Part shown: piece by piece, positions 11,131-21,571 of the stretch
How positions within the stretch are numbered: the stretch's first letter is position 1
Layout: each line of letters opens with the position of its first letter
From: Hygrophila difformis
Taxonomy: Eukaryota; Streptophyta; Magnoliopsida; Lamiales; Acanthaceae
Assembly (NCBI GenBank): GCA_030278955.1
Contig: JAOANR010000006.1
Location: 12,919,915 to 12,983,914, forward strand
Reading direction: 5' to 3'
Length of the DNA stretch: 64,000 nt
Made by a program: the position numbers and the translations under genes
The notes under the pieces: generated by a model
Databases searched by the model: none
Told to the model about the DNA's origin: nothing
What the model saw: the letters and a program-made list of their open reading frames with translations, nothing else

Positions 11131-14100
11131 TCAGTTGAAGTTCTTTAGTTGGCGCATCCCAATGCTTTTCACCAACTTTTCGAATGTTGCTGTTGGTAGT
11201 GCCTTGGTAAATAAATCTGCAAGATTATCAGCTGAACGGATTTGCTGCACATCTATTTCACCATTTTTCTGTAAATCATGAGTGAAGAAAAATTTTGGTG
11301 AAATGTGTTTCGTTCTATCTCCTTTAATATACCCTCCCTTCAATTGTGCTATACAAGCTGCATTATCTTCATATAAAATTGTTGGGGGTATCTTTTCTTC
11401 AGTAGCTATGCCACAATTTTTCAATATATGGTGCATCAAAGATCGCAACCATACACATTCTCGACTGGCTTCATGGATTGCTAAAATTTCAGCATGATTT
11501 GACGAAGTAGCAGTCAAAGTCTGCTTCATTGATCTCCATGAAATTGCAGTACCACCACATGTAAAAACATAGCCAGTTTGAGATTTGGCTTTATGTGGAT
11601 CTGATAAATATCCGGCATCAGCAAAGCCGATTATTTCATGTCGAGAGTCATTTGGGTAAAATAACCCAAGATCAATAGTTCCTTGGAGATAGCGAAATAT
11701 ATGTTTAATTCCATTCCAATGTCGTCTTGTAGGAGATGAACTGAATCTCGCTAATAAATTTACTGCAAATGATATATCTGGTCTAGTGCAGTTTGCAAGA
11801 TACATTAAAGCACCTATGGCACTTAAATATGGGACCTCTGGTCCAAGAATTTGTTCATCTTCCTCTTGTGGTCTAAACGGATCCTTTTTTATATCAAGTG
11901 ACCTTACGACCATTGGAGTACTCAATGGATGTGCTTTATCCATATAAAATCGCTTTAATACTCTCTGAGTATAAGCTGTTTGATGGACAAATGTTCCATT
12001 ATTTAAATATTCAATTTGCAAACCAAGGCATGATTTGGTTTTACCAAAATCTTTGATTTCAAACTCCTTTTTTAGGTATTCAACAGCCTTTTGGAGCTCC
12101 TCTGGAGTTCCAATCAAGTTGAGATCATCAACATAAACTGCAATGATTACAAACCCTTGTCCATTTTTCTTAATGAAAATACATGGACAAATTGGGTCAT
12201 TTGTATAACCCTCATGTATCAATGACTCACTGAGTCGGTTATACCACATTCGCCCGGACTGTTTCAGTCCATATAGGGATTTTTGTAATTTGATGGAATA
12301 CATATGTCTAGGATTTGATTCATATGTCTCTGACATTTTTAATCCCTCTGGGACCTTCATATAGATATCTGTATCTAAATTTCCATATAAATACGCAGTA
12401 ATAACATCCATCAATCTCATTTCAAGATTTTGATGGACTGCTAAACTGATAAGATATCTAAATGTTATTCCATCCATTACGGGGGAATATGTTTCATCAT
12501 AATCAAATCCGGGTCTCTGTGAAAACCCTTGGGCGACTAATCTCGCTTTGTATCTGACAATTTCATTTTTGTCATTTCTTTTTCTTACAAAAATCCATCT
12601 GTATCCGACTGGCTTTATATTTTCTGGTGTTTTGACAATCGGTCCAAACACATTTCGTCTAGCCAGGGAATCCAATTCAGATTGAATTGCATCTTTCCAT
12701 TTTGGCCAATCTTTTCTTTTCCGACATTCATCAACCGAATTTGGTTCATGATCCTCGTCATCATTTATGATGTCAAGTGCTATGTGGTACGAGAATACAT
12801 TATCTATGATAATTGCATCTCGATTCCAAACATTTCTGCTTGTGACAAAATTGATTGATATTTCATTATTTTCAAGTTCATTCTCCTCTGGAGCTGTTTG
12901 CTCTTCAAGAGCGTCTTTTTCCTCTGGAATATTTTCTGTAATTTTGTCACTTTCAATGATTTGTGATCCTCTTTTCTTTCGAGGATTTTTATCTTTGGAA
13001 CCTGGTGGTCTACCACGCTTTAAGCGTGCAGTAGATTCATCTTTGGCACTTGTAATTGGTCCCTCTGGGACATTAATTTTGATTGGAACATTTGCTGCCG
13101 GTATATAAGATTTAGTTACTCTTTTAGAGTCGCATAATGCATCCGGCAATTGATTTGCAATACTCTGCAAATGTACAATTCTTTGTACTTCTAGTTCACA
13201 ATCATTTGTACGAGGATCGAAGAAATCTAACGGTGTTTTCCAGTTGATTTCTTTTTCTTTCTTCGGTTGATTTCTGTCTCCCCCTAATGTCGGGAAATGA
13301 GATTCGTCAAAATGACAATCTTTGAATTTCGCAGTAAATAAATCACCAGTTAATGGTTCGAGATATCGAATAATCGATGGTGATTCATACCCGACATATA
13401 TTCCCAATCTACGTTGGGGACCCATCTTTGTGCGCTGAGGTGGTGCAATCGGGACATACACAGCGCAACCAAATATTCTGAGATGGGATATATTGGGTTC
13501 ATGCCCAAATGTTAATTGTATAGGGGAGTATTCATGATAATGTGTCGGCCTTAACCGCACCAATTTTGCTGCATGTAATATTGCATGCCCCCAAGCTGTC
13601 AATGACAATCCAGATCTCATTAATAATGGTCTGGCAATTAATTGTAAACGCTTTATAAGCGATTCAGCAAGTCCATTCTGTGTATGGACATGAGCAACAG
13701 GATGCTCAACTGTTATGCCAATTGACACGCAATATTCATCAAACCTCTGCGATGAATATTCACCAGCATTATCCAACCGGATATTTTTTATTGTATAATC
13801 AGGGAACTGTGCTCGTAATTTAATAATTTGAGCAAGTAATTTTGCAAACGCATGGTTGCGAGATGATAATAATGATACATTGGACCATCGTGTTGATGCA
13901 TCAATTAGCACCATAAAATATTTAAATGGTCCACATGGTGGATCTATAGGTCCACATATATCACCCTGAATTCTTTCAAGAAAACAGTGGCTTTCAGTTC
14001 CCACTTTTGTTGGTGAATGTTTGGAAATTAATTTTCCTTGGGAGCAAGCAACACATATATAATCATTATGTTGCAGCAATTTTTGTCCCTTTAATGAATG

Positions 14101-14718
14101 GCCATGACTATTTGTAATAATTCGCCTCATCATTGTAGAGCCGGGATGGCCTAGGCGATCATGCCATATCATATATTCATCAGTAAACATATGGCTTCCA
14201 ATAGACCTCTGGCCTATTTTGGGATGATATATATTAGTGGGCCTCTGGCCATTAATAAACCTCTGGTTTATTTGGGGAATATTAGACCTGTGGTCTAAGT
14301 GATAATTTTCAATTGTATTTATCTTTGAAAAATACAATCCAGAAGACAGAGCTGGTAATTTTTCCAATATATATTTCTTACCATGTGTGGTATTTGTAAT
14401 TAATAAATATTCGACATTCTCTGAAGTCGATGTCTCGAGATGATACCCATTTTCTCGGATATCCTTAAAACTTAATAAATTTCTTCGAGACTTGGGAGAT
14501 AGGAGTGCATTTTTTACAATTAATTTTGTTCCCTCTGGGAAAATAAGGTTGGCTGTGCCAATTCCTTGTATAATATTTGCACTACCACATATTGTGTTTA
14601 TGCTTGTATCTCCCATTTTTAAATTGGAAAAATACCTTATGTCTTTTAGTATCGTGTGCGTTGAAGCACTATCAATAAGACATATATTATCACTTTTATA
14701 ATTCCCCATTTTGCTCAA
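11131..14718 (-). CDS. Copia pol polyprotein (PR-IN-RT-RH)
   Basis: An uninterrupted 1195-codon ORF. A protease site with D-S-A-S-T-H lies at residues about 16-21 (most copia proteases have DSGA). The GAG-pre-integrase block HDRLGHPG lies near residue 188. The integrase core follows, with its acidic triad visible: D in GDICGP (about 255), D in RLDNAGEY (about 316) and E in NGLAESL (about 349). The RVT_2 reverse transcriptase has YVDD near residue 859. RNase H begins near GFADAGY (about 1034). The polyprotein copies element RNA into DNA and integrates it. The Gag region, with its capsid and CCHC knuckle, is missing: the ORF opens only about 15 residues before the protease motif. The frame is intact, in keeping with a young insertion. 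The first ATG was taken as start; the next is three codons on. Confidence 0.92.
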   Translation of the reverse strand: MSKMGNYKSDNICLIDSASTHTILKDIRYFSNLKMGDTSINTICGSANIIQGIGTANLIFPEGTKLIVKNALLSPKSRRNLLSFKDIRENGYHLETSTSENVEYLLITNTTHGKKYILEKLPALSSGLYFSKINTIENYHLDHRSNIPQINQRFINGQRPTNIYHPKIGQRSIGSHMFTDEYMIWHDRLGHPGSTMMRRIITNSHGHSLKGQKLLQHNDYICVACSQGKLISKHSPTKVGTESHCFLERIQGDICGPIDPPCGPFKYFMVLIDASTRWSNVSLLSSRNHAFAKLLAQIIKLRAQFPDYTIKNIRLDNAGEYSSQRFDEYCVSIGITVEHPVAHVHTQNGLAESLIKRLQLIARPLLMRSGLSLTAWGHAILHAAKLVRLRPTHYHEYSPIQLTFGHEPNISHLRIFGCAVYVPIAPPQRTKMGPQRRLGIYVGYESPSIIRYLEPLTGDLFTAKFKDCHFDESHFPTLGGDRNQPKKEKEINWKTPLDFFDPRTNDCELEVQRIVHLQSIANQLPDALCDSKRVTKSYIPAANVPIKINVPEGPITSAKDESTARLKRGRPPGSKDKNPRKKRGSQIIESDKITENIPEEKDALEEQTAPEENELENNEISINFVTSRNVWNRDAIIIDNVFSYHIALDIINDDEDHEPNSVDECRKRKDWPKWKDAIQSELDSLARRNVFGPIVKTPENIKPVGYRWIFVRKRNDKNEIVRYKARLVAQGFSQRPGFDYDETYSPVMDGITFRYLISLAVHQNLEMRLMDVITAYLYGNLDTDIYMKVPEGLKMSETYESNPRHMYSIKLQKSLYGLKQSGRMWYNRLSESLIHEGYTNDPICPCIFIKKNGQGFVIIAVYVDDLNLIGTPEELQKAVEYLKKEFEIKDFGKTKSCLGLQIEYLNNGTFVHQTAYTQRVLKRFYMDKAHPLSTPMVVRSLDIKKDPFRPQEEDEQILGPEVPYLSAIGALMYLANCTRPDISFAVNLLARFSSSPTRRHWNGIKHIFRYLQGTIDLGLFYPNDSRHEIIGFADAGYLSDPHKAKSQTGYVFTCGGTAISWRSMKQTLTATSSNHAEILAIHEASRECVWLRSLMHHILKNCGIATEEKIPPTILYEDNAACIAQLKGGYIKGDRTKHISPKFFFTHDLQKNGEIDVQQIRSADNLADLFTKALPTATFEKLVKSIGMRQLKNFN

Positions 14719-14839
14719 GTGATTTTCTTCTGGATTTGAAAAATTTTGGCAGAACCCCGGTATGAATCAAATTTACAACAGAACTCCAACAAAACCTTGG
14801 TAGAATTGGCAAACTCTAATAGAGCTCGTGCTGATAACG

Positions 14840-15234
14840 TGTTATAGAAATAACTATATTTATTTATGTATGTGTATAATAAAATGGTATATGGCTTATT
14901 AGCTTGTGTTTATAGTGGAAGTATTGTAATGGAAATTGGGATTAAATGGTGAAAGAAATGAAGTTTAAAGGTGGGATAATAAAATGGATAAAGTGTAACA
15001 ATTATGGCATGAGATGAAACAAGTATTAAGCTTGCATAAATTTTTTTCTCTCTTTTCTCAATACATTACATAGGCTATTTATAAACTTTTTTATCCTCTC
15101 ACTATTTACTAACCTCATAATCAAGGCATATGCATTTCAAGACTTTCACATGTCTAACCTTATAATCAAGGCATGAACATGTATATTCACATGTTGAACA
15201 CTAGACATTCACAATCTTGTTTACATGCATAACA
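14840..15234 (-). repeat. copia 5' LTR
   Basis: 395 bp, the upstream LTR for the minus-strand element. It would carry the promoter. It is followed on the minus strand by the primer-binding region and then the pol ORF. Confidence 0.93.
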
Positions 15235-15239
15235 GCTAG

Positions 15240-17390
15240 ATGTTTTTTAAATGGGCTTGAGACCAATATACCCGTGTTGGAATAGTAAAAAGCTTTTCTA
15301 ACCTCAATTTAAGGTAAACTGTTTTTTTGTCCTACAATAAACAAAGAATGAAACAGTGAGAGATTCAATACTGCGATTGAAACTCGAAATATTCCGAGTG
15401 GGAGGAGAATGCCTTTCAGGTGCGACTCTGTCGTCGAGTGAAACTTTATAATGATTCGTGTAAATATTCTCCGAGTGAATGCTCTCTTTCAAGTAGCAAT
15501 CGAACATCGTTGAAGTAAGTCGAATATGTTCGAGTGGGATGTTTACTCAAACAACAGAATTTTATTTTGTTCTTAGCGGCGGTGGAAGCGGTGGACGACG
15601 AGAGGAGAGCAGCGGCGGTGGTCAAAGCGATGACGCAGCGACGAAAATCGAACGAGAAGGAAAATCGAATGGCATGGAGCGGATGGTAGTGGACTTGAGC
15701 GATGGAGACTGAGAGATCCGAATGAGGAAGTGGCGGCGGTGGCGGCGAAATCAAAAGTGTTCGAATCAAAAACGAATGAGGAAGAAAGCTAAAATTCACA
15801 TATATTAGGGTTTCAGATTTACTCGAAATAGATATTAGCTATGAGCATTTAATTTATAATTTAGTTATTTGGTTTATAGGGTATATTCGAGCTACAGTCG
15901 TATGAGAATTTAATTTAGTTATTTGGTTTATAGGGTATTTTCGTTTTTAGGGTAAAAAACGAGTTTTGGTTAAATTAAGGATATAAAAGAATTTCCAATA
16001 TTGAGAAGGGGCAGTGTCATGCATTTCTTCTTCTAAATTTATGTATACTAGTAATTAACTCGTCGAGACTCAACGGGCATAACTATATATTTTATGTAAT
16101 ATATATACTTATATTATATAAAGTAATAATAAATTATATTTTGAGTAATGAAAAATGTGTAATTATTTTATGAAGTATATAGGAGTATATTCAAATAGGC
16201 TCATAATTATTCTACCATTCAAGAATTTGTATGGTTTTCCAAAAATTAGTTTAACCTCAATTATATGGTTCCGTATCTTGGTTACTATCAACCTACTTCC
16301 ATTGCATAATTTATTTTATGGATCTATATTCCTAATAAGTATGACTATGCAACATTCATTCAACTATATTTCATGATTCGGTAATCCAAACAATTGATTG
16401 TGCTTAGATATTCCAGTGAAAATAATTCATTACCACTATTTATGCTTTCATTATCTTGACAAATATTGTTAGAACTGGTATATATATATATATATACATT
16501 TTCACTTGCAGACATACATGATGTAATCATTGTTCATATTAACAATCTCATTGACAGTGGTTAATATCTAGTAACAATGTCTGGATTTGAAGTAGTGCAG
16601 TTTATTTTGTGTAAGTACTCTCAACAATTGCCGCTATATGATCTCCCGTAGAGTTTATAAAATTATCATCTAGAATTGATTTTTCAAGATAGAATCCAAC
16701 CTTCTTTAAAGATTTGCAATGACTTTTTTTTTTCATATAGTCATAGTAAAACAAACAGCGAGTATGAATTTTTTCCTCAGAAATCGAATGGGGAATTTGG
16801 TTAGTTCAGACGGACTCATAATCATTCTACTAATCAAGAATTTCATTTCAAATATTGAGCTTTGTTTTAATGAGAAGAGATGTTAAATAATTTTATGGGG
16901 TAAGTTTTTGCAATTAGAATTCTGGTCAAAATTTAGTAGAATATCAAATGTAGAATGTGCAGTCCTACCTCTTGGAAGGAGTAGGGGTGCTATTCCACTG
17001 GATGCTACAGGCAGAATAATATCACATCTTCCATTAAGGATTAAACATAATATTTTCTAGATAAATTATCAATAAATATCAATAAATTATCAACCCTCGT
17101 CACTATCAACTACATACATTATTTTATTATAAACATTCTTCTGCTTATCAATCAACAAAGATAACAGTTTAGCATGATCCACCTTCATTTTTTCCTTATT
17201 ATAATATATCCCTTGTAGTATAAATAAATTATATGTTTCAGACGTTAAAACTTCAATCAGTACCTGCATTCCAGACAACAATTTCAAACTTATAGAATTT
17301 GCAACAATTAGCATTTCAATTTTTAACAAAGCTAGATTTATATTTATTTTCTCGTCAATTGTAAATCTGTTAAAATATAGATTAATGAAT
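15240..17390. other. intergenic, no gene seen
   Basis: AT-rich apart from a GC-rich patch at 15575-15740, whose minus-strand 117-codon frame is Pro/Ser/Ala low complexity and is not called. A phrase ending TTTGGTTTATAGGGTAT is repeated about 60 bases apart near 15865-15945. The rest has no motif I recognise. Confidence 0.4.
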
Positions 17391-17686
17391 TGCTTCCTCC
17401 ATTTTTTTACCTTTTTTTAAGTGTTACACTTTCCTTTTTGGGTTTTTGGAAATAAGTGTTACGTTACCATATTTAAAATATTTTGAAGCTAATAGTCTTT
17501 ACTAATTATATTTAAATTAATAATTTTTTGATATTAATTAAAATAAAACTCAAAAGGAATAAAGCCAAATGTAATTTATCTTATTTTATTTATTTAATTA
17601 TTTTAATTTTCAACAAAATCAATTTATGAACTTACCTAAATCTCGTGTCATTTTCTAGTGTTATACTTATTATAAAACAGAGGGAG
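17391..17686. mobile_element. Stowaway-like MITE, degenerate
   Basis: Left end CTTCCTCCATTTTTTTACC and right end ATAAAACAGAGGGAG are imperfect inverted partners. Subterminal AAGTGTTACACTT on the left pairs with AGTGTTATACTT on the right. The TA duplication is clear only on the right. An older copy than its neighbours. Confidence 0.45.
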
Positions 17687-17925
17687 TATTTCTTAAAAAA
17701 ATAAAATTTCCTTCTTTATTTATTGATGGATCTATTCGCACCCCAATAACTCTTTATACATTTGATCTTTTATTTATAATATGCTTTACGAAAATAATTA
17801 ATTTACTCTAAATAAATTTATCCATAGAATATGAATTTTCACAATTCCCTTAATAATTATAATTGTTTTGTATTATTTTTTATATAATAAATATATAGTA
17901 TAAGATTTATATTATTTAGGATATA

Positions 17926-18186
17926 CTACATTCGTTCCTTTTTAAATGCACGTTTTGACTTTTGTTACTGTCCATTGAGTGGCTTTGACTTGACTTTTTA
18001 ATACAATTATATAAGATAAAATATAGTCAAGTAGGATCTTGTTGGATTAGTCTAATCGCATAGATTTTTAGAATATCAATTTTTCATAATTTTTACTTGT
18101 ATGAAATTTGAGTTATTACGGATTAAAAATGTATATTGGATTACGTAAAATGTGCGTCCATAGCACTTATTTAGGAATAGGGGAAG
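17926..18186. mobile_element. Stowaway-like MITE, 261 bp
   Basis: TA on both sides (17924-17925 and 18187-18188). Left end CTACATTCGTTCCTTTTTAA faces AATAGGGGAAG. Subterminal ATGCACGTTTTGAC pairs with AAATGTGCGTCC, and a central GATCTTGTTGGATTAGTCTAAT motif is shared with the MITEs at 18258, 49524 and 57856. Confidence 0.55.
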
Positions 18187-18257
18187 TATTGTTTTTTGAG
18201 GAGCCATTATTTAGTATATATTTATATACAAATAGAATGATATAATTATAAAACATA

Positions 18258-18517
18258 CTCCCTCCGTTTTCTTATAGTTGCAACGTTTGAGTTTGGGCTA
18301 CTATTCATCCACACACTTTAACTTAAAGTTTTATCATAGTTATACAAATTGAAATATAGTCAAGTAGGATCTTGTTAGATTCGTCTCGTAGTATAGTTTT
18401 TAAATATCGAACTTTCAGAATTTTTAATTGTACCGAACTTGAGTTAGAAATGGTTTGAAATGTGCATTGGACTGCGTGCATTGTGGGTCCGTTGCAATTT
18501 TTAGAAAACGGAGTGAG
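18258..18517. mobile_element. Stowaway-like MITE, 260 bp
   Basis: TA duplication (18256-18257 and 18518-18519). Left end CTCCCTCCGTTTTCTTATAG pairs with the right end TTTAGAAAACGGAGTGAG. Very like the MITE in xylulokinase intron 4 (57856-58114), including the shared phrase TTGGACTGCGTGCATTGTGG. Confidence 0.7.
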
Positions 18518-18936
18518 TAATTTTTAACGATTAGCAACTATATAATTGTATATTACTTTAGGTGAAGTGACATATTTTTGTGAACACATGGCTATATATA
18601 TATTAATTAATATATACAAATATTTTCCACATATTCATTAATGTATCTTTTAATATAAATTCCATATATACACTGGAAATGCCATATAAATTTGAAATTT
18701 CAATTTATTTTTTTAAAAACTAAAAATTATGGGAACTCCATATAAATTGGAAATTAAATATCTTTTAAAAACTAAAAATTGGGATTGTCATATATACATT
18801 AATATATTTTTAACATAAATAAATAAATATGATGTGCAATGTACATTTTGATTACAACATTTACCACATTCAGGAAAATATAACCAAAAGTGAGACCAAA
18901 CCTATACAAAATTACCGACATTCCAATATGGTCACC
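18518..18936. other. AT-rich left flank of the CACTA element
   Basis: No gene. A phrase with CCATATAAATTGGAAATT followed by AAAAACTAAAAAT occurs near 18740 and again near 41400 on the far side of the CACTA element, so both flanks belong to one AT-rich repeat. The last 3 bases, ACC, are the target duplication. Confidence 0.5.
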
Positions 18937-18950
18937 CACTACAAGAAAAA

Positions 18951-19149
18951 TGAGGATTACCGACCCCAATTACCGACCCACAAAGTGCGGGTCGGATTTA
19001 CCGACCCCAGCACCGACCCCAGCTGGGGTCGGTAATATTTATGACCGTTATGGGGTCCCCCAGCAGTTGGCAACCAAATCACCGACCACAGTTGTTGTGG
19101 TCGGTGATACCGACCCCATTACCGACCCCATTTGGGGTCGGTAATTTAG
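18951..19149. repeat. CACTA left subterminal repeats
   Basis: Several copies of TTACCGACCCC and its complement GGGGTCGGTAA (about ten ACCGACC/GGTCGGT units in 200 bp), some arranged as small inverted pairs such as GACCCCAGCTGGGGTC. In En/Spm such subterminal motifs bind the TNPA protein; that role here is inferred from position and density. Confidence 0.8.
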
Positions 19150-20381
19150 GGATTAAAATCCCCAATCGGGCAGACCAGAATCAGTCGAAAGCAGCGCCCC
19201 TCTCACAAAACCTCCGCTCGACTCCGCCCCCAACGCCAAACGCGACCACCGCCGACCACCGCCAGCGTGCCGCCGCTCCCCGAACACCGGCCCGCCGTCG
19301 CCACCCCGCCCCTACAGTAACGCCGCCGGAAAGAGCAACCACCGAGGGGACTCGAGGCTTGCGGTTGAAATTCGTCTTGCACCCGAAAATCCCTCTCCAT
19401 TCCATTCGTGTAGTAATCGAAGGTACTCGATTGGCTATTTCTTCACTTTTAATCCATTCGTTTGTTGTTATTTTTGGATGTTTGAAAATGTGATTTGATT
19501 TTGTCCTCTTGGTATTTCATTCTATATAATTCTCATATGTTGTTTAACTTGAGATTGGTATACTTGTATTGTCGTAATGTATAATGTCATATGTGTGCGA
19601 TTGCTTATCCAAATTAGTTGGGGAAATTAATTTTCGGGATGTAATGTAGAGAGCAGCGGCTGTTTCGGGCCTTTTCGCACTCTTTTTTTGGAATTTCAAA
19701 ATTCTAGGCACATAGTTAGAAAGCTCTCGTCGAGTAGATGAATTTTGACATATGATTTGCTCGAATCGGAGTTTGTATGAGAAAGTTACATGCTTTTTAA
19801 GAGTATGTGTTATCGAAGTTGAAATGGAGTTGATTTTTATATGATTTTGAATTTTGATGTGCAATGGAGTTGATTTTTATATGATTATGAATTTGATGTG
19901 CAATGGAGTTGAATTGTTAGAGTGGAGACATATTTGGATCGTAGAGTATGCGGAATTATTTTTAGATTTTGAATGTTGGGGTTGGAGTAGAACGTTGGAG
20001 GTGTAGTTGAATGATTTTTTGTAGTTTGATGGGGTATTGGATTATATGGCGTATGGTGCCTTTTGAGGCCTAATACATTTGTTTAATAGATTGGAATTGA
20101 ACATATTAAATTACTACCGAACCCAATTAATATTTATGAATTAGTTGTTTCCTTACCCCCTAAATGAAACAAATTAGCGTATGAAAAATGTGACAAAACA
20201 TAAGTCATACCACATCAACAACACAACTAATTACACTCATAAAGAACACAATGAACATATACAATAAGTCGTGTATAAATTTTTTAAATAACGTTCACAA
20301 TATGGTAAAAGCACATGATCAACCTAACAATATTGATTCAAATGGGTTTCATTCTGTGGCGTATTGCCAAACTTGTAGGGG
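19150..20381 (+). promoter_or_regulatory. CACTA 5' leader and GC-rich promoter-side region
   Basis: Positions 19190-19345 form a GC- and CpG-rich island in otherwise AT-rich DNA, just inside the subterminal repeats where CACTA transcription normally starts. A plausible 5'-UTR intron runs from GAAG/GTACTCG near 19421 to CTTGTAG/GGGATGG at about 20378, just before the transposase ATG. Frames in the GC island are low complexity and are not called as genes. Confidence 0.4.
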
Positions 20382-21571
20382 ATGGATCGGAGTTGGATGT
20401 ACCGCTCCCGCCGTGAAATTGGAGTAGTGACATCAGAATTTACTAATGGAGTTGAATTGTTTATTCGTATGTCTCATGGAAACCCAGAAGTTGATAGGGC
20501 CCAAGGAAAATTAAGGTGTCCATGTCGTAGGTGTAGGAACAAGTGTTATTTACCTGATGATGACATCAAGTACCATCTACAAAAACATGGGTTTGTCCCT
20601 AACTATGAAAGGTGGACGTGTCATGGAGAAGTGCACCAATTTGAACGATACGACGATGCCGGTGCGGGTGCCCCATCAGTTGAGGCACGTGATGATGCTT
20701 ACTTACAAATAGTTTACGAGGGAATGGGATTTGGTATGCCCGACACTACACCACATGAGGAAGCTGGTGAACCGAGGCCACCAGAGGAACCTAACCCGGA
20801 AGAGAGATTGTTTTACCGCATGTTGGAGGCGGCAGACAAAGATTTGTGGCCTGGGTGCAAGAAAATGACTTTGCTTTCAACAATAGCTAGGTTATTGAAC
20901 ATTAAAGCCGAACACAACTTATCGGAGCGGTGCTTCGATACGTTGTGCCAACTAATCATTGATTTGCTTCCCGAGGATAATGCAATGGTTAAGAACTTCT
21001 ACGAGGCAAAGAAATTACTTGAGGGATTGGGGCTTCCTGTTGAGAAAATAGATTGCTGTGAGAATAGGTGTATGTTGTTTTGGCGTGAAGATGCTACATT
21101 ACAGAATTGTAGGTTCTGTGACAAACCGCGGTATCGGGAAACGAATTCCAATTCACGGATCCCACGGAAATACATGTTCTACTTCCCACTTAAAAACCGA
21201 TTAAAAAGGTTGTATGCATCTGAGGCGACAGCGGAACACATGACTTGGCATGTCGGACACCAGCATGATATTGTAGGAGAGATGTGTCATCCTTGTGACT
21301 CGAAGGCATGGAAAGACTTTGATAGAATTCATCCAGAATTTGGGTCGGAGGGGCGAAATGTGAGGTTGGGACTTTGTACGGACGGTTTCCAACCTTTTGG
21401 ACAGTCGGGATCTCAATACTCATGTTGGCCAGTAATTTTAACTCCATATAACCTCCCTCCCGGTATGTGCATGAAAGATGAATACATGTTTCTCACGTGC
21501 ATAATTCCTGGGAAATCAAGCCCAAAACAAGGGATCGATGTCTTTTTACAACCCTTAATAGCCGAGCTTAT
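20382..21571 (+). pseudogene. CACTA tnp2-type transposase, 5' part (split by LTR element)
   Basis: The N-terminal 396 codons of a transposase. Residues about 1-85 are a Transposase-associated domain starting MDRSWM, with a Cys/His cluster (CPCRRCRNKC...YHLQKHGF). From about residue 250 the tnp2 (Transposase_21) domain begins (RLKRLYAS, MTWH, CHPCDSKAWKDFD, GLCTDGFQPFG). The enzyme would cut the CACTA ends. The reading frame runs open up to the retroelement insertion after the CTTAT at 21567-21571 and resumes in the same frame at 35936. As it stands the message would read into the retroelement and stop within ten codons (TAA at 21594). There are no other breaks. The ATG chosen matches the usual start of this family. 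Confidence 0.9.

Larger units (their letters stand above)
10598..15234 (-). mobile_element. Ty1/copia LTR retrotransposon, gag-less
   Basis: A 4637-bp element with 395-bp LTRs, TG...CA ends and a perfect 5-bp target duplication GCTAG (10593-10597 and 15235-15239). The coding strand is minus, so the right LTR is the 5' LTR. The primer site lies just inside it (minus-strand TTATCAGCACGA near 14827-14838) and a polypurine tract AAGGGGGAG lies against the left LTR at 10993-11001. By eye the LTRs differ at one base (10604 G against 14846 A), which points to very recent insertion. Between the primer site and the pol ORF there are only about 120 bases, so no gag is encoded and the particle protein would have to come from another element. 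Confidence 0.93.

Noticed and set aside
15446..15799. 117-codon minus-strand frame
   Set aside because: Proline/serine/alanine low complexity in a GC-rich patch, with no homologue I recognise and no gene context.
19181..19493. Frames on both strands in the CACTA GC island
   Set aside because: Low-complexity Pro/Arg/Gly translations arising from CpG-rich leader DNA; the transposase starts downstream at 20382.
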